This document shows, in pieces, positions 44,364 through 53,219 of a DNA stretch of 64,000 bases. A program made the translations under genes and the position numbers. Positions within the stretch are counted from its first letter, which is position 1. Every line of letters starts with the position of its first letter. Below the pieces are notes generated by a model. It was not told where the DNA came from. It saw nothing but the letters and a program-made list of their open reading frames with translations, and ran no database searches. The DNA comes from Bacillota bacterium (GTDB taxonomy: Bacteria > Bacillota > Clostridia > Oscillospirales > Ruminococcaceae), in assembly GCA_023391005.1 (NCBI GenBank), contig JAEWBS010000022.1:35290-99289 (forward strand), written 5' to 3'.

Positions 44364-45055
44364 GTATGTGTTCCTTCCCAGTTTCGCAAAACAGCCAGCT
44401 GCTCCGAAGTGTGGAACCAATGCACGCCGTTCTCCATGACGGTCAGCTTGCAGCCGAAGCGGTGGACGAATCCATCCACCGTGGCGCGGTCGGTGAGGTT
44501 GTCCTTGCTCGGATAAAGGATTGCCGTGGTTGTATTCCAAGTGGTAACGGGATGCGCCTGTGCATACCGAAGATAGCGCCAGGACAGGGTTTCCCCAAAG
44601 TCGGTGGCAATTTCTTGCTCGGTTTGCAGCCGGGCCTCATCCACCCCAGCCCCAAGCATCATATTTCGGATGAGCTTTTCCATATCCAGCACCGGCGAGA
44701 CAAACAGGGCCTTTTCCAAAGGCTCCCCTGCAAAGGCCTGCATAGAAAACCATGCGCCGATGCTGGTGGCGCGCAGGGCAATATGTCCCCAATGCTGCCG
44801 GGCGTGCGTCAGCACTGAGCGCAACTCCGGAACAACATGCCAAGGGTCAAAGCCGGGCTCGCTCTCTTTGCGTTCGCCATGCTTGGGCAGGTCGATGGCA
44901 AGCACCTGCCAGCCTTTGGGGCACACAATTTCTGCAAAAGCTTTGCCTTCTTCTTTGCATCCGGATTTGCCGTGGATAAAAAGGTATAACCGATCACTCG
45001 GCTCGCCATACAGCACCGCCGGGATGGTATCAATCTTGAATTTTTCTTCTCTCAT
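44360..45055 (-). CDS. Alpha/beta-hydrolase-fold protein
   Basis: 231 residues. LYLFIHGKSGCKEE gives the oxyanion HG segment, ATSIGAW the nucleophile elbow (serine), and the late HWFH the histidine region. Substrate unknown; small esterases of this shape are common. ATG 45055 has AGAGG 8-9 nt before it. It is the first gene of a run of closely spaced or overlapping minus-strand genes that continues to 38466. Confidence 0.85.
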   Translation of the reverse strand: MREEKFKIDTIPAVLYGEPSDRLYLFIHGKSGCKEEGKAFAEIVCPKGWQVLAIDLPKHGERKESEPGFDPWHVVPELRSVLTHARQHWGHIALRATSIGAWFSMQAFAGEPLEKALFVSPVLDMEKLIRNMMLGAGVDEARLQTEQEIATDFGETLSWRYLRYAQAHPVTTWNTTTAILYPSKDNLTDRATVDGFVHRFGCKLTVMENGVHWFHTSEQLAVLRNWEGTHT

Positions 45056-45447
45056 CTTGAAGACCTCTTTTTTATTTAAAACTTCATGCAAGGGGGCGTA
45101 AAATACGACACCCTTTGATGGGGGTGAGCGGGTTCATTCAAGCCCCAAGGAATGTAACGATTCATAACATCCTGCAACAAGTAGCCGCACATTGACGTAC
45201 AAAAGGAGGTGGTAAATCACCCAACTCTTTTGCGGCTGGAGGGTAAATATCCCAATTCACCTATTATAAGGTCAGTATAACACAGCTTCGGGCAGATAAA
45301 CAGGGCGGATTTTTGTTGGTTATTTTCCATAGCTATTCCCGACTTCTTTACTATTACAAAATCTCTATTGCCTTTTTCATATCACATGACAATAGAGGCT
45401 TGCACAATCTTTTTTGCTTATTTTCATTTATCAGTTTTTCTCGGACG
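45056..45447. other. Gene-free stretch between hydrolase and lipoprotein genes
   Basis: 392 bp. A TTATAATAGG box on the minus strand (about 45262-45270) may be a promoter for the hydrolase operon. A plus-strand AAAAGGAGGTGG (45201-45212) has no ORF behind it. Nothing else was recognised. Confidence 0.4.
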
Positions 45448-46482
45448 CTAGTTCCCCATTTTTAGATCCTCGCTTGCAACAAGTTCTACTCCATCTGCAT
45501 TAATGATTTTTATCATAGGTTCATCCAAAGAAGTTTCATCCAGTCCAAAAAGGTATAGGGTGTCATCTAATCGGAAAATATTAGAAAATCTATTGCTATT
45601 TATCTTTTCCACCTTTTTGTTGCGAAAGTCATACCGATATAACGCATTACCTGTTGTTCTTCCGTCAATCAATTCGGTTCCAGAGAAGTAAATAAATTTA
45701 TCTGTCGCAATTAATCCGGTAAAATAGAAATCCCCGTTATTATACTCAACAATTCTTTCGACATCATTTGTAATTGAGCTCATTTTGTAGATATATCCTT
45801 TTTCTCCTGTCGTATAAAAATAAAGTGTTCCTTTAAATTCAGACAACCTATCTGGTTCTCCTTCCACATAGATTTCCTGTGTTTCATCTGTTTTAAGATG
45901 GTGCTTTATAATACAACCTTTGCCCAATGATACGGAATATAAAATATCATCTAAAATAACCATGTTGTCGCAATCGTACCCTGTAACAAGCGCGTTTGAT
46001 CCACCTGTTGTAAAATTATATTCGTAAATATTTCTCGGAGCATCATCGTTGAGATAGTACATTTTATCCTCTAAAATCAGCGGAGAAATCGCGGATTCTA
46101 CAAGAAGATCTATGTTGTTATTGTTTTTGAGATTAACGCGATAAATGTTTCGTACATCTTTTTGGGATTGCGCTATGTCCCATCCACTTAAATAGACGGT
46201 ATCATCAGTGGCCGTAATGTCTCCGCAGTTCTTTAAATGCATGGTCATAATACTATTCTCGCGCGATTGTTTATCAAAAGCATATAATTTTCTATAGTCG
46301 TAAGGATTTGCATAAAAAATGTGAGTGGTGTTTTCCGCTATATATGAATATAACGCTCTATTAGAAAAGTAATTCTCATGATACCCAATAATGCGTGATT
46401 GCTGAGTAGAGCCATTACAGGCTGACATCAGAAGTAATACTAAAAAAAGAATGGTTTTATGTGCGATTTTATTTGTTTTCAA
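45448..46482 (-). CDS. Lipoprotein with DUF5050-like beta-propeller repeats
   Basis: 344 residues with a lipoprotein signal (lipobox LLMSAC) followed by repeated strands of the form THIFYANPYDYRKLYAFD, TVYLSGWDIA, KMYYLNDDAPRNIYEYN and TLYFYTTGEKGYIYKM. These repeats resemble the DUF5050/propeller-type sensor proteins displayed on Firmicutes surfaces. The gene is markedly more AT-rich than its neighbours, a sign of transfer. Function unknown. Confidence 0.8.
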   Translation of the reverse strand: MKTNKIAHKTILFLVLLLMSACNGSTQQSRIIGYHENYFSNRALYSYIAENTTHIFYANPYDYRKLYAFDKQSRENSIMTMHLKNCGDITATDDTVYLSGWDIAQSQKDVRNIYRVNLKNNNNIDLLVESAISPLILEDKMYYLNDDAPRNIYEYNFTTGGSNALVTGYDCDNMVILDDILYSVSLGKGCIIKHHLKTDETQEIYVEGEPDRLSEFKGTLYFYTTGEKGYIYKMSSITNDVERIVEYNNGDFYFTGLIATDKFIYFSGTELIDGRTTGNALYRYDFRNKKVEKINSNRFSNIFRLDDTLYLFGLDETSLDEPMIKIINADGVELVASEDLKMGN

Positions 46483-46502
46483 ATCATCACCCCATATTTT
46501 TA

Positions 46503-46533
46503 AAATGGAAAGGGCAATATGCCCTTTCCATTT
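46503..46533. terminator. Perfect 14-bp palindrome upstream of the lipoprotein gene
   Basis: A 14-bp perfect stem with a 3-nt loop and T/A tails on both sides. It lies between the decayed frame at 46542-46664 and the lipoprotein gene, so on the minus strand it would stop transcripts of the former. Confidence 0.6.
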
Positions 46534-46541
46534 AATATATA

Positions 46542-46664
46542 CTATTTTACAAGCTTTACAAGCGTTGCATAGGCATCAGCGTACTCAGGTTTTCCCTGCA
46601 GCGCAGGAAGCAGATTAACGGTCAAAATATCTCGTTTTCGTATTTTGGAAAGTAGATATTCCCG
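46542..46664 (-). pseudogene. C-terminal remnant of an unidentified gene
   Basis: A minus-strand frame of 40 codons ending in TAG, without a start codon and preceded by TGA, has protein-like composition (for example ILTVNLLPALQGKPEYADAY). A terminator follows it directly. It is probably the tail of a deleted gene. The family was not recognised. Confidence 0.45.
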
Positions 46665-46767
46665 TCAACAGGTTCTTTATTGTACGTTATTAGCAAGGTA
46701 ACCCATTCAAATGAGAAATATGGGCTGGACAGCGATTAACTGTCTAGCCCACAAAACTTTTGTAGCC

Positions 46768-47643
46768 TTATTTCTTTTCGTTCACCGCAATCCAAATTTC
46801 GCAGGTGTAGTCCGGATTCGATACATCGGCCGAGGGGTAGACCTCAAGCTCTACGCCGCTGCCGTACGCGTAATTGCTCTGCGGAAAGAACTCGGTGCAA
46901 ACCTGCTGATAGGTCTTTTTGAAGGCATCGGGCATTTTGCCTTTGCACTGGAAAACCGCGTAGGTGTATGCGGGAATCTCCACAAGCTCCAGCGCTTCTC
47001 CATCGAGCGGCGCGCCGTTATACTCCGCGCCAATGGCGTAGGGGAAACTGGAATCCGCCATCTCTCCGGAGAAGCAGATGCCCAGCACGCCGCCCAGATT
47101 GTCAAAGCGGCCATACTTACAAATGTTCTCCATGGTGCCGTCCTTGCCACACGCGTTCCAGAATGCCGAAATATCCTCTGTGGCGGTATCCCCTTGCGGC
47201 TTTGTGACCTGCTTTTTCTTGCAGATAATTTTGATCGCGTCTTTTTTCTCGATTCTGTAGTCCATCGTACTGCCTCCCGATAAAATCAATTTTACGGACA
47301 GTCTAAAAAAAGATTTGATTGTGCTGCCACGGCGCGCCTCGGTTGGGGTGATTCCGTGAAACCGAAGGAACGCGCGGGAGAAGCTCTCGGGGGTATCGTA
47401 GCCGTATTTGAGCGCGATGTCGATGATCTTATCGCCGGTACGCACCAAATCTTCGGCCGCCAGCGTCAGGCGGCGCATGCGGATATAGTCGCCGAGCGAA
47501 AATCCACAGAGCATGCTGAACATCCGCTGGAAATGGAAGGCTGACGAATAGGCCTGCTTCGCCACTGCCTCATAGTCGATTCCCTCGGTCAGATGCGCCT
47601 CGGTGTAATCAAGCGCGCGCTGTATCCCCGTAATCCAATCCAT
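46768..47643 (-). CDS. AraC-family regulator with GyrI-like effector-binding domain
   Basis: 291 residues. N-terminal double helix-turn-helix (about 1-105): DYEAVAKQAYSSAFHFQRMF and IIDIALKYGYDTPESFSRAF, followed by GITPTEARR. C-terminal part (about 125-291) is a GyrI-like SRPBCC-type small-molecule domain with LVEIPAYTYAVFQCKG. Such proteins are one-component sensors of hydrophobic compounds. ATG 47643 follows GGAGG by 7 nt. Target genes are not evident. Confidence 0.92.
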   Translation of the reverse strand: MDWITGIQRALDYTEAHLTEGIDYEAVAKQAYSSAFHFQRMFSMLCGFSLGDYIRMRRLTLAAEDLVRTGDKIIDIALKYGYDTPESFSRAFLRFHGITPTEARRGSTIKSFFRLSVKLILSGGSTMDYRIEKKDAIKIICKKKQVTKPQGDTATEDISAFWNACGKDGTMENICKYGRFDNLGGVLGICFSGEMADSSFPYAIGAEYNGAPLDGEALELVEIPAYTYAVFQCKGKMPDAFKKTYQQVCTEFFPQSNYAYGSGVELEVYPSADVSNPDYTCEIWIAVNEKK

Positions 47644-47727
47644 CTTCAAACCTCCTTCCGTAAAAAGATTCTATCAGAGGTTATCCCACTGCGCTTGACT
47701 TTCCATGCGGTGTGATGACAGGGCCCC

Positions 47728-48081
47728 TTATTGTGCCCTAAGGATTTTCTCCATGGCCTTTCCTTTGGCTAACTCGTCAATCAGCTTGTCCAGATAGCGA
47801 ATCTCCTGCATCAAAGGCTCCTCGATTTCCTCCACCCTGATGCCGCAGACCGTACCCTTTATGAGCTTTCTATCGGGATTCAGCTCAGGGGCGTTTTGGA
47901 AAAACGCGGCGTAGTCGACATCGCTTTCCAGAATGTTTTCCAATGTCGATTGATCATACCCCGTTAGCCAGCGGATGATCTCGTCCACCTCGCTTTGAGT
48001 GCGCCCCTTTTTCATAGCCTTATTAACGAGAAGCGGATAAATCTTTGAAAAGCGCATGCCAAATACTTTTCCGTTGTCCAT
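47728..48081 (-). CDS. DUF2200-family protein
   Basis: 117 residues. The segments RFSKIYPLLVNKAMKKGRTQ, EVDEIIRWLTGYDQ and APELNPDRKLIKGTVCG are diagnostic for DUF2200, a family of uncharacterised small bacterial proteins. It stands 84 bp after the AraC-type gene start region and is followed upstream by a decayed gene. No operon partner is clear. Confidence 0.9.
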   Translation of the reverse strand: MDNGKVFGMRFSKIYPLLVNKAMKKGRTQSEVDEIIRWLTGYDQSTLENILESDVDYAAFFQNAPELNPDRKLIKGTVCGIRVEEIEEPLMQEIRYLDKLIDELAKGKAMEKILRAQ

Positions 48082-48286
48082 TCTTATAGCTCTCCCACGA
48101 AAGTAAAACGTACTTTATTTCATTATAATGGATGTTTCCAGCCAAGTCACCCTTTTGCTGCAGAAGCATGGATTGTATAAAAAGGGGACAGGGACAGGGT
48201 ACCTACCTGAAAGTTGAGCGCATTTGCTCAAGAAGACCATAAAACGGCTACATGGGCTTTAAGTTTTTATTGAGCCTTTCCACCAT

Positions 48287-48755
48287 TCAGAAAAAGCACT
48301 TGGCACGTCCTGCGTCTGTCTTTGCGTCGAGATATGCCCGGGTATAGGTTCTCTGAACGGATGGAGACATCGACATAAAATAGGAGTAGGCGGGCTTAAA
48401 TCCCTTCAGAATGGCGGCTATGGACGCAATCTGGTCTTCCGTAATTGCCGCTGACTTTGCAGTGTTCCACTGTCCAGTTTGTTTAAATTTTCCATTTATA
48501 TCCTGATGTGATCGGTCATGATGCCCTGTTGCCCAGCTTTTCGGCCAGCGCTTTGTTTTTCTCCGAGCACTTGCTGTTCTCCCGCCGCTGGGAGAAATAT
48601 TTTTTATAAGTCTTATCATCAAGGTTCTGCATTTGCCCGTTAATCCAGCAGAAGCCGTGGGCTTCCTCAAGGGCATCACTTACCGTAATCGTTTTGGGGC
48701 CGTCCATCTTGCCAAAGAGCAGCCACACACCGCCGTTGGTGAGACAATTTTCCAC
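48287..48755 (-). pseudogene. Frameshifted YdeI/OmdA-family gene
   Basis: The first part (48755-48516) reads GGVWLLFGKMDGPKTITV, CWINGQ and DDKTYKKYFSQRR, the family core. The remainder continues in another frame (to 48287) with QWNTAKSAA, ILKGFKPAYSYFMSMSPSVQR and AYLDAKTD, the usual C-terminal half. The frames change near 48510-48540, and the N-terminus is also degraded before 48755 (TGA in frame). The gene is broken at least twice. Confidence 0.8.
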
Positions 48756-48831
48756 CAGTCATGCCCCAAATGCCGCCCGATTAGAGAATTTCAACATTGC
48801 GTTTATAAGCAGCCCTCCAGAGCAACTGGCA

Positions 48832-49437
48832 TTACTTTTTTGCTGAGAAGAATAGCACTGTGCTTTTTGTGTATGTCTCTACGTCACGAAACCCTGCCGT
48901 TTCAAAAATCGTGCACAGCTCCTGCTCGCTGTACACCTTGACATCACCGGATTTGGAAAAGGGAACCCACACCACATTGGCCAGCCACCGAACGACATGG
49001 CTGAAAAACGGCTCAGCCATGTAAAGCGTCCCGCCAGTCTTCAGGATCCGCATACATTCATCCGCAAAGGCGCGCGGGTCTTCAAAATGGTGGAATGCGC
49101 AGGACACTGTGATGACATCCATGCGCTCGGCTTCAAAGGGAAGGGGAGCGCAGGCGCTCACCCCAAAAATGCAGTCCGGATGACGCTCTCTGGCGACAGC
49201 AATCATATTTTCGGACAAATCCATGCCGAAAGCATGAATGCTTGCTTTCTTAGAAAGTTCCCCCAGCAGCGATCCGTTGCCACAGGCAACGTCCAGAACG
49301 CTGTCTCCGTCATGGATGATAACCTGCTTGATCAACTCCGCTTTATGTGGTCTTGTGTAGTTACCTTCAGGCGAGGTGTCGTATCCTGCCGCCATCTGGT
49401 CGTATGTCTTTTTCGAGCGCTCGGTTCGTTTTCCCAT
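48832..49437 (-). CDS. Class I SAM-dependent methyltransferase
   Basis: 201 residues. Motif I is VLDVACGNGSLLGEL, with FGMDLSENMI (motif II), VSCAFHHFEDP (motif IV region) and LKTGGTLYMAE (motif VI), typical of Methyltransf_11 small-molecule or lipid methyltransferases. Substrate unknown. It follows the acetyltransferase gene by 51 bp in the same direction. Confidence 0.92.
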   Translation of the reverse strand: MGKRTERSKKTYDQMAAGYDTSPEGNYTRPHKAELIKQVIIHDGDSVLDVACGNGSLLGELSKKASIHAFGMDLSENMIAVARERHPDCIFGVSACAPLPFEAERMDVITVSCAFHHFEDPRAFADECMRILKTGGTLYMAEPFFSHVVRWLANVVWVPFSKSGDVKVYSEQELCTIFETAGFRDVETYTKSTVLFFSAKK

Positions 49438-49488
49438 GTCAATCGCTCCTGCAAGTTGAATTTCCCGCTATGAAAGAAGAGTTCACGC

Positions 49489-49956
49489 TTACAACGTAAG
49501 CAGATAGAGGTCTTTCTCGACGGCATAGATAAAACCGCAAGACAGAAGTACGCCGCAAGAAGCCCGGTTCTCTGCCGCAGGCCGCACAACAATTCGTTTT
49601 GCGTCGCTGTGCGTCTTGATTTTCTCAATCAGTATAAATACGATTTTCTTTCCAAAGCCTTTACCGATACAGTCGGTCTCGCCAATCATATAATCGATGC
49701 TGTATGAGCCTCCTATAGCCGTATAGCCTGCCCATGACTCGTCGCTATCGGCACAAGCGTAATACTGGCAAAATCCGATTGGCCGGTTATCATGTTCCAC
49801 CATGTAGTGGTGTATCCAATGAAACGTTTCGTACTGCTGTTCTATCTCTGTGATCCAAGCAAGCGGGTCATGATACCATTTCGCAACATGGGGCATATAC
49901 AGCCATTTTTTAAATAATTCAAGGTCTGCTGCTACCATTGGTCTGGTGGTTATCAT
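49489..49956 (-). CDS. GNAT acetyltransferase, AAC(6')-like
   Basis: 155 residues: ADLELFKKWLYMPHVAKWY, ITEIEQQY, GYTAIGGSYSIDYMIGE and GKGFGKKIVFILIEKI, the acetyl-CoA loop. The order and the SIDYMIGE segment resemble aminoglycoside 6'-N-acetyltransferases and siderophore-type (Acetyltransf_8) enzymes. Drug resistance cannot be concluded. ATG 49956 is preferred to the GTG three codons earlier. Confidence 0.82.
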   Translation of the reverse strand: MITTRPMVAADLELFKKWLYMPHVAKWYHDPLAWITEIEQQYETFHWIHHYMVEHDNRPIGFCQYYACADSDESWAGYTAIGGSYSIDYMIGETDCIGKGFGKKIVFILIEKIKTHSDAKRIVVRPAAENRASCGVLLSCGFIYAVEKDLYLLTL

Positions 49957-50100
49957 CTGTTGCACCTGCCTCTACAAAATAAGTTTTTGAGCAGAAACAA
50001 TTGAGTAGCTCATTTTTAGCGCTGCTTTATCTCAGTATAGCATTTGACCCGCTATATTACAATTTCTGACCTCGTTAGGAATGGATTAGGGATTTTGTGC

Positions 50101-50138
50101 TTACGGCGGCGGGAACCCCTGTCGCCGTAAAAATTTTT
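50101..50138 (+). terminator. Terminator-like hairpin
   Basis: TTACGGCG/CGCCGTAA 8-bp perfect stem with a further GGG/CCC inside, followed by a run of T. It lies in a 730-bp stretch (49957-50686) that holds only remnants and the leader. Confidence 0.55.
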
Positions 50139-50165
50139 AATTCCAAATCAGGCCAATCAATTTAG

Positions 50166-50264
50166 GATAACGTTCCCATGACTTTTTCCTTCGGCATTCG
50201 CAACTTTTATGTCGCCGACCCGGAGGGTAACCTGCTTGAAATCGGCAGCAAGAGCGAAACATAG
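50166..50264 (+). pseudogene. 3' remnant of a VOC/glyoxalase gene
   Basis: A short frame ending in TAG reads FGIRNFYVADPEGNLLEIGS, the typical C-terminal strand of a VOC protein. There is no start or N-terminal half (TAG immediately upstream), so this is what is left after a deletion at the island's right end. Confidence 0.7.
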
Positions 50265-50412
50265 TTTGGGAATTCGCGCCATCACAAAGGCTCCATGTTT
50301 GCGTAAATTGCTCTAAATACGAGTATTCGGCGTGATCAGCTTTTGCAGCATAAAGTGATCCTCATGGTAATGTACAAACAGAGTGCTGCTTCACCTACGC
50401 TCAAAGTCAGCC

Positions 50413-50686
50413 GCAGTAGAAATGTAAATTGACCATATTAAGCCACATGACATCTGTGCTATTATTTATTTGAAAAATAGTAATAAGCGCGTTCCAATTC
50501 GTTGGACGCGCTTTTGTTATGCCCAGAAGGAGGGGGTAAACACGGTAAATACCAAAAACTGATCGGAGACGCAAATAGCTGTTTAGGTCAAAGCGTATGG
50601 TCGTATTCGATCAAGAGGGGTTTAGTAAATGTAACGCCATAAAATGTGCCTGGGATCATATTCCCGGCCAATGAAGGAGGAGCTTT
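50413..50686 (+). repeat. Leader copy 2, in front of the tail module
   Basis: Counterpart of 38021-38306. It holds a terminator hairpin with a TTCG loop (50486-50512 and T run), two GGAGG-type ribosome sites (one at 50527-50533 without an obvious ORF) and a small hairpin (50651-50668). The tail module should be transcribed through this terminator or from a promoter inside the leader (candidate TATTAT at 50460-50465). Confidence 0.75.
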
Positions 50687-51130
50687 ATGTTAACAATGGC
50701 AGCAGTGGCCGACGCGGTTTGCGCGGTGTTGTATCAAAAGTGGCCGGGGTGGCAGATTTACCGGCATACTTATCCTGAAAACTCTGAACGCCCGGCGTTG
50801 CTGGTAGAAGTGGGAAAGCAGACGCGGAAAAACATGAGCAAGGTGCTGTATGAAGAAACGGCGCTGATAACGGTAACCTGTTTGGAAAAAACGGACAGCG
50901 GCGGGACGGTCGGCATTGATGCGTTGGCTGAGGCGGCCGAAACTTTGCACCGAACTTTTTCAGAAGGGTATCTGCGGGTGGGGTGTCGCGCGGTACGGTT
51001 TGCGCCACAGGAAACCACCTTTGAGACGGACTGCTGCAAAACGGTGTTTTCCTGTGGATTTGTCGAGGCCAATGCCGGAGAGCTGCCCCCGCCGACGATG
51101 CGGGTGCTTAACAGCCGAACGAAAGCTTAG
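50687..51130 (+). CDS. Phage tail terminator-family protein (DUF6838-like)
   Basis: 147 residues: WPGWQIYRHTYPENSERPALLVEV followed by YEETALITVTCLEKTDSGG, a pattern of the small tail-completion proteins found directly before the sheath gene in Firmicutes contractile tail modules. It would cap the tail tube and sheath. GGAGGAG is 6 nt before the ATG. It is separated from the sheath gene by a strong terminator. A 5' fragment of a second copy is at 38307. Confidence 0.75.
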   Translation: MLTMAAVADAVCAVLYQKWPGWQIYRHTYPENSERPALLVEVGKQTRKNMSKVLYEETALITVTCLEKTDSGGTVGIDALAEAAETLHRTFSEGYLRVGCRAVRFAPQETTFETDCCKTVFSCGFVEANAGELPPPTMRVLNSRTKA

Positions 51131-51143
51131 AGTGAGAATGAAA

Positions 51144-51262
51144 ACGCCGTCCTTTAATGGGCGGCGTGAAAGTTGACTCAGATGCGCCTGCCGGTTTGCC
51201 GGCGCGCGCTCCGGGGTCAGAAATAATCTCAGGATTAAAACGGTGCGATGCGCCGTTTTTTT
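51144..51262 (+). terminator. Hairpins and terminator between tail-terminator and sheath genes
   Basis: ACGCCGTCC/GGGCGGCGT (51144-51152 with 51159-51167), a GCCGG/CCGGC-rich hairpin at about 51189-51203, and a 10-bp stem with GAT loop and seven Ts (51237-51262). The last is a full rho-independent terminator inside the module and would set the level of the downstream genes. Confidence 0.75.
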
Positions 51263-51317
51263 ATATAGAAAACCAAAACAAGTGTCCCCGAAAGGGGCAA
51301 AGGAGGAAATTTTGAAA

Positions 51318-52391
51318 ATGGGACTTCCAAACATCAGCATTAACTTTAAGAGCACGGCTGCGGCGGCGATCGCGCGCAGCCAGAAGGGCGTTGTGGGCTT
51401 GATTCTCAAGGACTCGAACGCCGAGGTACAGAACGGCGGCTACGTCATTGGGTCGGCGGCCGATATTCCCGACGCGCTCGACGCGGGTAATCGGGCGTAT
51501 ATCGGGCGGGCGCTCATCGGCTACATCAACCCGCCGAGGGCGATCCGGGTGGTCGTGCTGCCGTACGACACGGCGGATTTAACCGCCGGTCTCGCCTACT
51601 TCGCTACTGTCGAGGTCGACTATCTCTGCGGCCCGCACGACTGCACGAGCGCTGAGGCCGCGGCCATCGCGGCGTGGGTTAAGAGCCGTCGCGTGGCACA
51701 CAGCATCGTCAAGGCGGTACTGCCGAAGACGGCCGCCGACAGCGAGGGGATTGTCAACGTCGCGGCCGAGGGCGCCATCATCGACGGCGCTACGCTGACC
51801 GCCGCCGCGCTGTGCAGCCGTATCGCGGGGCTGATCGCGGGCACACCGATGACCATCTCCTGCACCTACGCGCCGCTGCCTGAAATCACCGACATCGCGC
51901 GGATGAGCCGCGAGGAACTCGACGAGGCCATCGACGCGGGGCGGCTGGTGCTCTGCCACGACGGCGAAAAGGTCAAGGTGGCGCGCGGCGTCAACAGCCT
52001 TGTCACCACGACGCAGGATAAGGGCGCGGCGTTTCGCAAGATCAAGGTCGTCGAGATTATCGACATGATCCAAAATGATATCCGCCGCGTCTGTGAGGAC
52101 AGCTACATCGGCAAATACGCCAATTCCTACGACAACAAATGCGTGCTGATTTCGGCCATCAAGGGCTACTTTGAGGGGCTGGAGCTGGCGGGCCTGCTCG
52201 ACGCGGGCAAGTCGGTCTGCGAAATCGACGTAGCCGCGCAGGCGAACTATCTCCATGCGCGGGGCGTCGATACCATGGCGATGAGCGCGCGGGAGCTCAA
52301 GGAGGCCAACACCGACGATCAGGTGTTCATCGCCTGCTCGGTCAAAATTCTGGACGCGATTGAGGATATCTCGATCAACGTCACACTTTAA
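51318..52391 (+). CDS. Contractile tail sheath protein (XkdK-like)
   Basis: 357 residues. It starts GLPNISINFKSTAAAAIARSQ, has GYINPPRAIRVVVLPY in the first third and ends SCSVKILDAIEDISINVTL, the conserved C-terminal sheath domain that interlocks subunits. Length matches XkdK-type sheaths of PBSX-like tails. It would contract to drive the tube through a target envelope. AGGAGG is 11 nt before this ATG and 5 nt before an in-frame TTG at 51312, which may be the real start. Confidence 0.92.
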   Translation: MGLPNISINFKSTAAAAIARSQKGVVGLILKDSNAEVQNGGYVIGSAADIPDALDAGNRAYIGRALIGYINPPRAIRVVVLPYDTADLTAGLAYFATVEVDYLCGPHDCTSAEAAAIAAWVKSRRVAHSIVKAVLPKTAADSEGIVNVAAEGAIIDGATLTAAALCSRIAGLIAGTPMTISCTYAPLPEITDIARMSREELDEAIDAGRLVLCHDGEKVKVARGVNSLVTTTQDKGAAFRKIKVVEIIDMIQNDIRRVCEDSYIGKYANSYDNKCVLISAIKGYFEGLELAGLLDAGKSVCEIDVAAQANYLHARGVDTMAMSARELKEANTDDQVFIACSVKILDAIEDISINVTL

Positions 52392-52406
52392 GGGAGGATT
52401 CACAAT

Positions 52407-52838
52407 ATGGATGCTGCAAAAAGAGTTATCAGCGGAACCTGGGGCGAGGTCTGGCTCGAGGGCGAAAAGGTCTCGGAGTGCTACGCGCTGCAAGCCAAAA
52501 TCACCTACAACAAGGAGGATGTGGCGCTCTGCGGGCAGATGGGGACCGACTATAAGGTCAAGTCCTACAAGGGGGCGGGCAGCCTGAAGATGCACAAGGT
52601 GTCCTCGCGCATGGCCAAGCTGATCGGCGAGAAGATTCGCAACGGGCAGGACGTGCGGTTTACGATTATCTCAAAGCTGGCCGACCCGGACGCCTACGGC
52701 GCCGAGCGCGTCGTGCTCAAAAACGCCGGGTTTGACGACCTGACGCTCGCCGACTGGGAGGCCGACACCCTCGGTAAGGTCGACGCGCCGTTTACCTTTA
52801 GCGATTACGAGTATCTTGACGCGATTGACCCGCAGTGA
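52407..52838 (+). CDS. Phage tail tube protein (XkdM-like)
   Basis: 143 residues with SGTWGEVWLEGEKVSECYAL, a MGTDYKVKSYKGAGSLKMHKV segment and a DLTLADWEADTLGKVDAPFTF ending, the usual tube-protein pattern next to an XkdK-type sheath. It forms the inner tube hexamers. Fifteen bp after the sheath stop, with GGGAGG before the ATG. Confidence 0.92.
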   Translation: MDAAKRVISGTWGEVWLEGEKVSECYALQAKITYNKEDVALCGQMGTDYKVKSYKGAGSLKMHKVSSRMAKLIGEKIRNGQDVRFTIISKLADPDAYGAERVVLKNAGFDDLTLADWEADTLGKVDAPFTFSDYEYLDAIDPQ

Positions 52839-52850
52839 GGAGGGGTATAA

Positions 52851-53219
52851 ATGCAGGATGTATTGGATTTATTGATGGGATTAACCCCGCCCAAGCTGCC
52901 CGAAAAGCAGACGAAAATTAAGCGGCTCTCGCAAGAATGCGGAGCGGATGTCATTTTTACGCTGCGCGCGCTGCCTTATAACCGTGTGGCGGAGATTCGG
53001 GAGGGATCTACCGGGGATGTCTCGGTGGAGATTCTGCTGGCGGGGGTTTCCGCCCCGAATCTGCGAGACAAGGGCCTAATGGAAAAATACCGCGCGCCCA
53101 CCCCCGCCGAGCTGGTTAAAACGCTGCTGCTGCCGGGCGAGATTGAAACGCTTGCCCGCGAGGTTGAAAAGCTTTCGGGCTATCGGTCGGCAACGGTAGA
53201 GGACGTTAAAAAAAACTAA
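52851..53219 (+). CDS. Tail assembly chaperone (XkdN-like), short form
   Basis: 122 residues: DLLMGLTPPKLPEKQTKIKRLS at the start, LRALPYNRVAEI in the middle and VEKLSGYRSATVEDVKKN at the end, like XkdN-type chaperones that coat the tape measure during tail assembly. The zero frame stops in the TAA right after an A AAA AAC heptamer; a -1 shift continues to 53386. GGAGG precedes the ATG. Confidence 0.85.
   Translation: MQDVLDLLMGLTPPKLPEKQTKIKRLSQECGADVIFTLRALPYNRVAEIREGSTGDVSVEILLAGVSAPNLRDKGLMEKYRAPTPAELVKTLLLPGEIETLAREVEKLSGYRSATVEDVKKN

Noticed and set aside
51579..52595. 338-codon minus-strand open frame opposite sheath and tube genes
   Set aside because: Antisense of GC-rich coding sequence; the same holds for the 303-codon frame at 57714-58625.
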